Positions 28,460-36,800 of a DNA stretch of 64,000 nucleotides are shown piece by piece. Where the stretch lies: assembly GCA_040772065.1 (NCBI GenBank), contig JAXGYX010000001.1, positions 1,364,001 through 1,428,000 on the forward strand, in the 5' to 3' direction. The notes under the pieces were generated by a model. It saw only the letters and a list, made by a program, of their open reading frames with translations, ran no database searches and was not told where the DNA came from. The DNA is from JAXGYX01 sp040772065. GTDB taxonomy: Bacteria > Bacillota > Clostridia > Saccharofermentanales > Fastidiosipilaceae. How positions within the stretch are numbered: the stretch's first letter is position 1; every line of letters begins with the position of its first letter. Both the position numbers and the translations under genes were made by a program.

Positions 28460-29608
28460 TTGTCCAATCTTCTAATCATTCATGGTGGAGGTCCGACCGC
28501 TGTACTGAACGCCTCACTTCACGGTGTGATTCAGGCGACGTACGAAGTCGGCTCACACAAGCTTTGGGGCGCGATCGGTGGCACCGGCGGTGTGCTAAAG
28601 CAACATTTTATTGATCTTAGCAATCTTTCACAAGACCAAATAGGAGGCCTGCTCACCACACCGGGCTCCGTCATCGGTAGTTCTCGAGACGAACTGTCCG
28701 ACGCGGACTACGCTGAAATATTACACGTGCTCCGCCGGCGGAAGATTTCCGCGGTGTTGGTGAATGGCGGAAATGGCAGCATGGACGCCGCGGCGAAATT
28801 ATGGCGCATCTGTCGGAGCGCCGGCATCCGTGTGATGGGCATTCCCAAGACGATGGACAATGACATCCCCATCACCGACCATAGCCCGGGATATGGCTCC
28901 GCTGCCCGCTATATCGCCTCATCGGTCGCCGAGTTGGCGGTAGACGTGCGTGGGTTGCCGGCCCACCTGGTGATCGTGGAGTCATTGGGGCGCGACACCG
29001 GCTGGGCGGCCGCCGCGGCGGCTCTCGCCGCTGACAGCGGATTTGGTCCGGATCGGATTTATCTTCCGGAAATTCCATTCGAGGAGTCGTCATTTTTACG
29101 TGATTGCGAAACGTTGATGAAAGAAAAAGGACATGGCGTAGTTGTGGTCAGCGAAGGTTTGAAAAAACCCGATGGAAGTCCGATCGTGTCACCGACATTT
29201 CAACGTGGCAGAATTACCTACCACGGCGATGTCGGCGCCCATTTGGCGAATTTGATCATCCGCGATCTCGGTTATCGGGTGCGCAACGAAAGACCCGGGC
29301 TCCTGATGCGCTGTGGCATGGCCCATGTCTCAGCGATCGATCGCGAAGAAGCGATAATGGCAGGACAATTCGCCTGCCATCAGATACTTAAGGGAGAAAG
29401 TGGACACATGGTCGCCTTTCGTCGACTTCCCGGAAGCCGGTATCAGATCGAACCGTTCCTCCTGCCACTTGAAAAACTGGCATTTGGAAAGAAACCGGTC
29501 CCCCGTTCATTTATTAATGAAACGGGCAATCATGTGACCGCTGATTTTTGCGAATGGAGCAGGCCGCTGATCGGCGCCCCGCTCCAACGCTTTATCCGGC
29601 TTGTCTGA
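28460..29608 (+). CDS. 6-phosphofructokinase family protein, variant with GGNGS
   Basis: A 382-residue phosphofructokinase-fold enzyme starting at a TTG with CAGGAGG ten bases upstream. The phosphoryl-donor loop reads LVNGGNGSMDAA and the next catalytic block GIPKTMDNDIP. In this superfamily Gly at the fourth position of GGxxS goes with ATP use and Asp with PPi, while the Lys of PKT is typical of PPi and long ATP enzymes. This Gly plus Lys pair suggests an ATP-using member (inference). The Asn in place of the usual Asp in GGD is notable and shared with the paralogue at 30.9 kb. Substrate binding blocks (ESLGRDTGWAAAAAALAADS) are present. It converges on the alcohol dehydrogenase gene. Confidence 0.88.
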   Translation: MSNLLIIHGGGPTAVLNASLHGVIQATYEVGSHKLWGAIGGTGGVLKQHFIDLSNLSQDQIGGLLTTPGSVIGSSRDELSDADYAEILHVLRRRKISAVLVNGGNGSMDAAAKLWRICRSAGIRVMGIPKTMDNDIPITDHSPGYGSAARYIASSVAELAVDVRGLPAHLVIVESLGRDTGWAAAAAALAADSGFGPDRIYLPEIPFEESSFLRDCETLMKEKGHGVVVVSEGLKKPDGSPIVSPTFQRGRITYHGDVGAHLANLIIRDLGYRVRNERPGLLMRCGMAHVSAIDREEAIMAGQFACHQILKGESGHMVAFRRLPGSRYQIEPFLLPLEKLAFGKKPVPRSFINETGNHVTADFCEWSRPLIGAPLQRFIRLV

Positions 29609-29610
29609 AC

Positions 29611-30759
29611 TTAAAAATCCACTTTAGCTCCATAATATGCCGCTTTGTATATTTGTTTGAGCTCTTCAGTGGTCGGTTTACGTGGATTGGTCAGAGTGCA
29701 CCCATCCGCGAGCGCCAGCTCGCCCATCTCGTCCAGAGCTTCGAGGAAGACAGCTTCATCAATCTTTGTGTTGACACCACTGGCGATGTCGTTCGTCAGG
29801 CCGACGCGCTCATTCAGGTCACGCACCATCTGCGCCACATCATCTATGCCCAACAGACCTTCCAGGCGAGCGTACTTCTCTGTCGCCTTGCGATTGTAAT
29901 CGATCACATAAGGCATGAAAATCGCGTTCGCCTCGCCATGTGTCAGGTGGAAGCGACCACCGATCTTGTGCGCCATTGAGTGCACGATACCAAGGGAGCA
30001 GTTGCTAAAGGCCATACCCGCCAATGTGGAGGCGTTATGCATTTTTGTTCTGGCCTCCATATCGTTGGGATGTTTCACAGCTCTTTCCAAGTAAGAGGAA
30101 ACCAGGCGAATCGCCTGGATCGCCAACGCGTCGGTGTAATCATCCGCCGCTGTGGACACAAAAGCCTCGGTGGCGTGCGCCATGACGTCCATTCCGGTCT
30201 GCGCGGTGATCAAAGCCGGCATTGTCGCCGGCAGCGTCGGATCGATGATGGCGATGTCGGGAACAATTTGCGGCGAGACCAAAGGATATTTCGTCTGAGC
30301 GACCGGGTCGGTCACCACCGCGAACGCCGTGATTTCAGACGCGGTGCCGGAAGTGGATGGCACACAGGCCAATTTCGCCTTGGTGCGCAATTGGGGGAAT
30401 TTAAAATTGACCAGCTTGTTAAAATCATAATCCGGGTACTCATAGTAAACCCACATGACTTTGGATGCGTCCAATGCCGATCCTCCACCCAGAGCGATGA
30501 TCCAATCCGGACCGAATTCATTCATCGCGCGACCACCATTTACACAGGTCTCGATGGTCGGATCGGGTTCCACGCCGTCGATCACCTGCACTTCCATGCC
30601 GCCGGATTTCAAAAACCCGACTGCCTGATCGAGAAACCCGTGACGCTTCATCGAGTTTCCTCCGGTGACAATGCTGGCGCGTTTACCTTCCAATTTAGCA
30701 AGGGCTTTTAGTTGCCCCTCACCGTGGATAATTTGTGCTGGAACTTTGAAAATAGACAT
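29611..30759 (-). CDS. Iron-containing alcohol dehydrogenase
   Basis: A group III Fe-dependent alcohol dehydrogenase of 382 residues, reducing aldehydes with NAD(P)H in fermentation. The nucleotide site is ALGGGSALDASKVMW. Metal ligands fit an Asp in the AIIDPTL/AQTGMDVMAHATEAF region and the histidines of NCSLGIVHSMAHKIGG and LTHGEANAI. The ATG follows GGAGTACAGT. It ends two bases from the converging phosphofructokinase gene. The upstream phosphofructokinase gene on the same strand is 134 bases away with a hairpin between, so separate or partly coupled transcription is possible. Confidence 0.93.
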   Translation of the reverse strand: MSIFKVPAQIIHGEGQLKALAKLEGKRASIVTGGNSMKRHGFLDQAVGFLKSGGMEVQVIDGVEPDPTIETCVNGGRAMNEFGPDWIIALGGGSALDASKVMWVYYEYPDYDFNKLVNFKFPQLRTKAKLACVPSTSGTASEITAFAVVTDPVAQTKYPLVSPQIVPDIAIIDPTLPATMPALITAQTGMDVMAHATEAFVSTAADDYTDALAIQAIRLVSSYLERAVKHPNDMEARTKMHNASTLAGMAFSNCSLGIVHSMAHKIGGRFHLTHGEANAIFMPYVIDYNRKATEKYARLEGLLGIDDVAQMVRDLNERVGLTNDIASGVNTKIDEAVFLEALDEMGELALADGCTLTNPRKPTTEELKQIYKAAYYGAKVDF

Positions 30760-30791
30760 ACTGTACTCCTTTATAATTATTTAATCTCCAA

Positions 30792-30829
30792 AATTTGGTC
30801 GGCACGGTTTGTCAACCGGCCGACCAATT
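30792..30829 (-). terminator. Hairpin between pfp and alcohol dehydrogenase genes
   Basis: AATTGGTCGGCCGGTT pairs imperfectly with AACCGTGCCGACCAAATT on the minus strand, followed by TTGG. The T tract is short, so it may be a partial terminator or a processing hairpin. Confidence 0.5.
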
Positions 30830-30893
30830 TGTGATCAACAAATCATTTGGAGCGTCGTGGATAGGCGCTCAATTCAAGCGTCGTGAATGGCGC

Positions 30894-32138
30894 TCATTTT
30901 TTTGCGGGCACTTTTTTCAAACGTGCGTAGCGTGGCAGGCCGTCCTCCTTCGGAGTGACCGAGTCTTCTTTGATCAATGGCAACGCGTAGTCAATGAAGC
31001 CTTGCAAAATTCCATTGCCCTCTTCGTTGATCCACTCAAGCGGAACTGTCTTCTCTGTGTTGGCGACTTTGGAGAGCGGGATGAGCTTCATTTCACACAC
31101 ATAAGGGTCGTTGGAGGTGCGCTCAAAGCCAACCATGTAGTCGCTGGCGCCCTTGATGGCTTCACGAACCGCGGTGGCTCCGGCCTCGTAGGCCTCGTCA
31201 ACATCGGATTTGGACGCGATATGAGCCGCAGCGCGTTGCAACAATGACAATTCGATATGGCGAATTTTGACATCCATCGCGTCCGCGACTTTGTCAGCCA
31301 GGATCGCCGCCGTTCCACCCATCTGCTTGTGACCAAATGCGTCAACTTTCACCTCACCGATCAGCTCAGGAATGAACTTGCCATCTTTATCGTGAACGCC
31401 CTCTGACACCGCGACCATGACATTGCCCTTTTCGGCATAGACTTTCTTAATATCCTCGATCATCTGATCAACGTCAAAAACAACTTCAGGAAGATAGACC
31501 AAGTCCGGTCCGGATCCTTTATGACTTGCCAACGCGGCGGCCGCCGTCAGCCAACCGGCGTTTCTACCCATGATCTCCACAATGATGACCAAGCCGGTGT
31601 TGTAGACGCGTGCGTCCTGATAAACTTCCATGCAGGAAGTGGCGATAAATTTGGCCGCCGAGGAAAAGCCCGGGCAGTGATCCGTGCCGTAAAGATCATT
31701 GTCGATTGTTTTGGGAACACCCATCACGCGGCAGTCGTAACCGACTTTTTGCATATATTTAGAAACTTTGTTGCAGGTATCCATGGAATCATTGCCACCG
31801 TTATAAAAGAAATAACGAATGTCATATTTTTTAAAAACCTCGAGCAAGCGCTTATAATCAGTGTCATCGACATCCGGATCCGCCAGTTTATAACGAACCG
31901 ATCCGAGCGAGGACGATGGCGTCGTCTTGAGCAGCTCCAGCTCGTGGGGGTCTTCCTGCGCCATATCATAAAAATCTTCGTTCAACATGCCCACGATGCC
32001 GTGCGCCGCGCCGTAAACTTTAGGAATGACATCACTGTGCTTCAAGCCTTCCATGATGACTCCCGCCGCGCTGGAGTTGATCACCGCAGTCGGTCCTCCG
32101 GACTGTCCAAAAATCGCATTGCCGATTAATTTTTCCAC
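30894..32138 (-). CDS. pfp: Diphosphate-type 6-phosphofructokinase
   Basis: A 414-residue phosphofructokinase catalysing fructose-6-phosphate phosphorylation, probably with PPi. The diagnostic loop is FYNGGNDSMDTCNK with Asp where ATP enzymes have Gly, and the second block is GVPKTIDNDLYGTDH with Lys. This pair is the accepted signature of PPi dependence. The N-terminus IFGQSGGPTAVINSSAAGV is standard. The start is GTG at 32138, with GGAGGAATTAGAA upstream. PPi use would make glycolysis reversible at this step and save ATP, suiting an anaerobe. It is oriented away from the tRNA cluster. Confidence 0.92.
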   Translation of the reverse strand: MEKLIGNAIFGQSGGPTAVINSSAAGVIMEGLKHSDVIPKVYGAAHGIVGMLNEDFYDMAQEDPHELELLKTTPSSSLGSVRYKLADPDVDDTDYKRLLEVFKKYDIRYFFYNGGNDSMDTCNKVSKYMQKVGYDCRVMGVPKTIDNDLYGTDHCPGFSSAAKFIATSCMEVYQDARVYNTGLVIIVEIMGRNAGWLTAAAALASHKGSGPDLVYLPEVVFDVDQMIEDIKKVYAEKGNVMVAVSEGVHDKDGKFIPELIGEVKVDAFGHKQMGGTAAILADKVADAMDVKIRHIELSLLQRAAAHIASKSDVDEAYEAGATAVREAIKGASDYMVGFERTSNDPYVCEMKLIPLSKVANTEKTVPLEWINEEGNGILQGFIDYALPLIKEDSVTPKEDGLPRYARLKKVPAKK

Positions 32139-32251
32139 TTCTAATTCCTCCTCAAAACTTTCATTTAGATTACAGATAAAATTATTTTACCACATATCTC
32201 TGAGTTAAATAATTTGTATTCAAAAAAACGCTTCATTTGCTCTTTTTTAAT

Positions 32252-32280
32252 TTGACATCTAGATTCATCGTGATTATAAT
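32252..32280 (+). promoter_or_regulatory. Consensus promoter of the His-Gln-Lys tRNA cluster
   Basis: TTGACA, exactly 17 bases, then TATAAT. The tRNA-His gene begins 40 bases after the -10. Confidence 0.92.
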
Positions 32281-32320
32281 GCTGTATGTGTCGCGTGTCG
32301 AAACTACTTTTTAACCATAT

Positions 32321-32398
32321 GGTGGGATTAGCTCAGTTGGTTAGAGCGCCAGATTGTGGATCTGGAGGTCGTGGGTTCGAGACCCATATTCCACCCCA
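32321..32398 (+). tRNA. tRNA-His (GTG)
   Basis: A 78-base cloverleaf with the extra 5' G paired to C73, anticodon GTG in ATTGTGGAT and encoded CCA. Confidence 0.96.
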
Positions 32399-32423
32399 CT
32401 TTTCCCCCGACGCGCGACTACAT

Positions 32424-32498
32424 TGGGGTGTAGCCAAGCGGTAAGGCACGGGACTTTGACTCCCGCATTCGCAGGTTCGATCCCTGCCATCCCAGCCA
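32424..32498 (+). tRNA. tRNA-Gln (TTG)
   Basis: A 75-base cloverleaf starting TGGGGTG with anticodon TTG in ACTTTGACT and encoded CCA. Confidence 0.96.
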
Positions 32499-32501
32499 GA
32501 C

Positions 32502-32577
32502 GATCCACTAGCTCAGTCGGTAGAGCACTTGACTTTTAATCAAGGGGTCTGGGGTTCGAGCCCCCAGTGGGTCACCA
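32502..32577 (+). tRNA. tRNA-Lys (TTT)
   Basis: A 76-base cloverleaf with anticodon TTT in ACTTTTAAT and encoded CCA. It lies three bases after tRNA-Gln. Confidence 0.96.
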
Positions 32578-32579
32578 CG

Positions 32580-32613
32580 GCACTCGATATCGCAAGATAT
32601 CGGGTGCTTTTTG
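32580..32613 (+). terminator. Terminator of the tRNA cluster
   Basis: A 12-bp stem (GCACTCGATATC with GATATCGGGTGC) and a GCAA loop are followed by TTTTTGTTT. Confidence 0.9.
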
Positions 32614-32761
32614 TTTGCGGATTCAACCGAATTATATTCAGCCGGATTTTCATTTCGCGGGATCTTGATTTGTATCTCGTTGAACGACGGTCAACACTAG
32701 TCGGTTGGCGCTTTCTCATCCGATTCTTCTTCGCTGTCTCTTATGATCAACACCGTGAGGT

Positions 32762-33853
32762 TTAGGTGTCCGGCCGCACACCCATCAACTCAAAGTCCAG
32801 CAACGCCGCCTTGTTGTCAATTCCACCGCTAAAACCTGTCAGCTTGCCGTCTTTTCCCAACACCCGATGGCAGGGAATCAATAGCATAAATGGATTCGCA
32901 CCGCAGGCCGCGCCGACCGCCCTCGCGTGGCTGCCGCCCACCTCTTTTTTCCCGTCCGCCTCCTGTGCCACAAGCGCATCCGCCACTTCTTGATAACTAC
33001 GCACCTGACCAAAGGGTATGTCTCTGAGCGCCCGCCAAACAGACCATTGAAATGTCGTGCCGGCGGTTTCGTCCAGCTGAATGCCCGCGAACACGCGTCG
33101 TTTGCCACGCACATACTCACTGATTTGCACGCAACAAAGCTCAACCTCTCGAGGCAAAGCAACTTCCGAGACCCATCCCACCGGCAGCTCATCCGGTATC
33201 AAAACGGCTCCATTTTCATCGGCCAGTCCTTGACGGTAAGCGCATTCTCGTAAAAATGGCGACCGGATCGGCGCGCCGCGGTCAATCAGATCGATCGAAC
33301 GAATCAGATCAGATTCTCCTAAAACAGTGATAAGAAAATTGGAAAAATTGACAAAACCATAATTGAGCCGGGAATTTTTGGAACGCACCGCACCGAGCAA
33401 GATTCCGGCGCGATGGACGCTCCGATCCGCCACCGCCTCACTCAGAACACCTTCCTGGTTGAATCCCGCTTCCACTGCGGTCTCGATCAACAGGCGCTCG
33501 GTGTCCGGCAGCAGCCATTCAACACGACGCAAATCATAATGAAAAAACAACCGGTTCAGCAACTCCGGCAAAAGATCACGCGCCAGGTCAGCGATCAGCT
33601 CCGGCTGTCGTGCGTCAACCGGCCAATACAAAGTCAGTCGGTTCGAACCGATTTGGCAACAGGGAAACAGGGCGATCACGCAAAGCACGAACTTCCCATC
33701 TGTGTATTTCAAATAAACGCCCGCGGGACTCCCGTTCATCCAAGAACGGATTTCACGTCTGACCGCAGCTTGTGAACCGGACAAAAAACCCCTAAGGGCC
33801 AGCTCTCGGCTGTCCTTAAGGGTTAATTTTTGAAGATAACGATGTTCGCTCAT
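32762..33853 (-). CDS. GNAT-like domain fused to O6-alkylguanine-DNA alkyltransferase
   Basis: The C-terminal 90 residues are a complete MGMT/Ogt DNA-repair domain. It has FQWSVWRALRDIPFGQVRSY, the acceptor cysteine at residue 328 in LLIPCHRVLG, and a final GFSGGIDNKAALLDFE block. It removes alkyl groups from O6-guanine in a suicide reaction. Residues 1-150 are not the usual Ogt N-terminal domain; LLIETAVEAGFNQEGVLSEA resembles the late motif of GNAT acetyltransferases, but I see no clear acetyl-CoA loop. Residues 155-265 may be a degenerate alkyltransferase N-domain. The ATG at 33853 follows GAGGTGACTCC. A strong terminator-like hairpin lies within codons 9-24, described separately. Confidence 0.85.
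   Translation of the reverse strand: MSEHRYLQKLTLKDSRELALRGFLSGSQAAVRREIRSWMNGSPAGVYLKYTDGKFVLCVIALFPCCQIGSNRLTLYWPVDARQPELIADLARDLLPELLNRLFFHYDLRRVEWLLPDTERLLIETAVEAGFNQEGVLSEAVADRSVHRAGILLGAVRSKNSRLNYGFVNFSNFLITVLGESDLIRSIDLIDRGAPIRSPFLRECAYRQGLADENGAVLIPDELPVGWVSEVALPREVELCCVQISEYVRGKRRVFAGIQLDETAGTTFQWSVWRALRDIPFGQVRSYQEVADALVAQEADGKKEVGGSHARAVGAACGANPFMLLIPCHRVLGKDGKLTGFSGGIDNKAALLDFELMGVRPDT
33782..33832 (-). terminator. Terminator-like hairpin inside the start of the MGMT fusion gene
   Basis: On the minus strand AACCCTTAAGG pairs with the CCCTTAGGGGTT segment over 11 bp, with an inner CAGC/GCTG extension and a CGAGA loop, followed at once by TTTTTTG. It lies within the first 25 codons of the MGMT gene and 30 bases after the upstream 1444-residue gene's stop. 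Confidence 0.6.
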
Positions 33854-33862
33854 GGAGTCACC

Positions 33863-36800
33863 TCATTCGCGGACGGGCGCCTCCCGCTTGATCGCCGTGG
33901 AAATCATAAGCTTGATGCGGTTCAATTGATTCACTTCACTGGCGCCCGGATCATAATCAATTGGAACAATATTCGCCTCAGGGTACTGACGCCGGATTTC
34001 TTTGATCATCCCTTTACCGGTCACATGGTTTGGCAGGCAGGCGAACGGTTGGGCGCAAATAATATTGGGCACATCATTTTTAATTAATTCTATCATTTCC
34101 GCGGTCAGAAACCAGCCTTCTCCGGTCGCGTGTCCCAGTTGCAAGATCGACGACGCGTAGTCCGCCAATGTGTAGATTGATTCAGGAGCCATGAATTTTC
34201 CGGATTGTCTCAGGCGTTTTTTGATCGGCGCGCGATACTTCTCCAACAGCGTCACCACAAACTTTCCACCCAGAGAACCAACGACTCCATTGCCCAGCTC
34301 TTTGTGTTTCCACTGTGGGTTGTACGAACAATAGAGGAAAAAATCGATCAGCCCCGGCAACACAGCCTCACAGTCCTCGTCCTCGATGACTTTGACCGCG
34401 TGGTTGTTGGCGTCCGGCTGGAATTTAACCAGGATCTCGCCCACCAGGCCGACTCGCGGCTTGCGAGGAATGTCGAGCAGCTCGAACTCCTCAAAATCGG
34501 TCACGATCGCGTCAATCAAGCGCTTATAGGAATATGTTTTGTCCGAGTTGTTCAAATAGGAGCGGCAACTTTGCACCCAACGATCGTGGAGGGCGTTAGC
34601 CAGTCCCTTCTCCGTTTCGTACGGTCGGACGCGCAGCACACAGGTCATCAGCAGATCGCCCAGAGACAATGATTGAATCGCCCTGTGGATCAGCGGCAAA
34701 CTTAGCTTAAAGCCCGGATTGGTCTCAATACCGGTGGCGCTCAGCGCCACGACCGGAACCTGGGGCATACCGGCGTCTTTCAACGCTTTACGCAGGAAGG
34801 CGACATAGTTGGTCGCGCGGCAGCCGCCACCGGTCTGAGTGATCAGCAGCGAGGTATTGTCCGGATCATAATCGCCGGATAGCAGCGCGTTGATTAACTG
34901 TCCCACCACGATAATCGTGGGGTAGCAAGCGTCATTGTTGACATATTTCAAACCACACTCGACATCCTCAGCTGTGGCGGTTTTCAACACGCGCACATCC
35001 AGGTCCGACGGCTCGAAAGCGGCCTCCAACAGTTCAAACTGGGTGGGCGCCATTTGCGGCGCCAGCAAGGTGTGGCCTTTAGCCATCTCGGTAGTGAATG
35101 AAACACGTTCGCTCACATACGGCGCCGGTGACTCTTCATCTTTGGACCGTTCAACTTCAGTGAGCGCGCTGATCTTTTTCTGATAAACGTTGGCGTGCGC
35201 CTCCCTCTCCTCCATTGCGACCTTCAAAGATCTCAGGCGGATGCGCACGGCGCCAAGGTTGCTGACCTCGTCGATTTTCAGGCAGGTATAGATGTCTCCT
35301 TGACTTTCTAAAATTTCCTGTGTCTGATCCGTTGTTACCGCGTCGATGCCACAGCCAAATGAATTCAGCTGCACCAACTGCAGATTCGGCGTCTGAGCGA
35401 CAAAGGCCGCGGCCTCATACAGCCTTGTATGATAGGTCCATTGATCCACCACGCGGATCGGACGTTGCAAAGCTCCGGGTCGGGCGACGGAATCTTCGGA
35501 CAAAACGGCCATGCCCAGACTGTTGATCAGCTGAGGGATGCCATGGTTGATCCGTGGATCAACGTGATAGGGACGACCTGCGAGCACAATGCCTTGACGG
35601 TTGTTCTCTTCCAGCCAGGCGATCACTTTGTCTCCCTCTTTTAGAATATCCTCTTTGTATTTTGCGGTTTCCTGATATCCCAACTCAACCGCACGCCGGG
35701 CTTCCTTTTTGGTGATCTTCCATTCGCCAAACACTTCAACGATTTTATCGACCATCTTATCCGGATTGTGCAGCGGCAAAAACGGATTGTAATAGCGAAT
35801 ATCCTGTTCGCGCAACGTGTCCATGTTGTTACGGATGACTTCAGGATAGGAAATCACGATCGGGCAATTAAACGAGTTGTCGCTGTCCGAGTTTTCGGTT
35901 TGCTCATAGGTGATTGAAGGATAGAAAATCGTTCGCACACCTTTGTCCAGCAAATCTTGAATGTGTCCATGGGCGACTTTCGCGGGGTAGCAAACGCTTT
36001 CACTCGGAATTGTGTCCATCCCTTTTTCAAATATCGCATGGGTGGTCCGACCCGACAACACGACGCGAAAACCCAGTTCGGTCAGCAGCGTGTGCCAGAA
36101 AGGATAATTTTCATATATATTCAGCGCCCTCGGGATGCCGATCGTGCCACGCGGGGCCTGATCTATCGGCAAAGACTTATAATGAGCGAAGGTTCGTTTA
36201 TATTTATACTCATATAGATCGGGCAGCTTCTGCTCGGCGGAGATTTCCACGCCGGCTCCTCGCTCACAACGGTTGCCCGACACATAAGTATGTCCGTCGG
36301 CGAAGGTCGAGATTGTGAGTTTGCAAAGGTTGACACATTTTCGACAGGTGTCAAAGGTCGTTCCCATTGAAAACTCATCCAGCTGCCGCAAGTTGAGGAT
36401 TTTTGATTTTGATTGTTTATCCCAGTGTGACCGGGCGATTAGCGCCGAACCGAAAGCGCCCATCAGGCCCGCGATGTTGGGTCGAATCACATTTCGTCCG
36501 CAAACCAGCTCAAACGAGCGCAAGATGGCGTCGTTAAGGAAGGTGCCGCCTTGCACGACCACCTTTTCGCCCATTTCAGCGGGGTCTTTGATTTTGATGA
36601 CTTTATACAGCGCGTTGCGCACAACTGAATACGACAGTCCGGCGGAGATGTCTCCGACCGTGGCACCTTCTTTTTGTGCCTGTTTAACCCTCGAGTTCAT
36701 AAAGACAGTGCAGCGGGTGCCCAGATCGACCGGTCGTTCACCTGTCAGCGCGGCCTGCGCGAAGGACGGCGTGTCCATACCCAAAGAATTCGCGAAGGTC

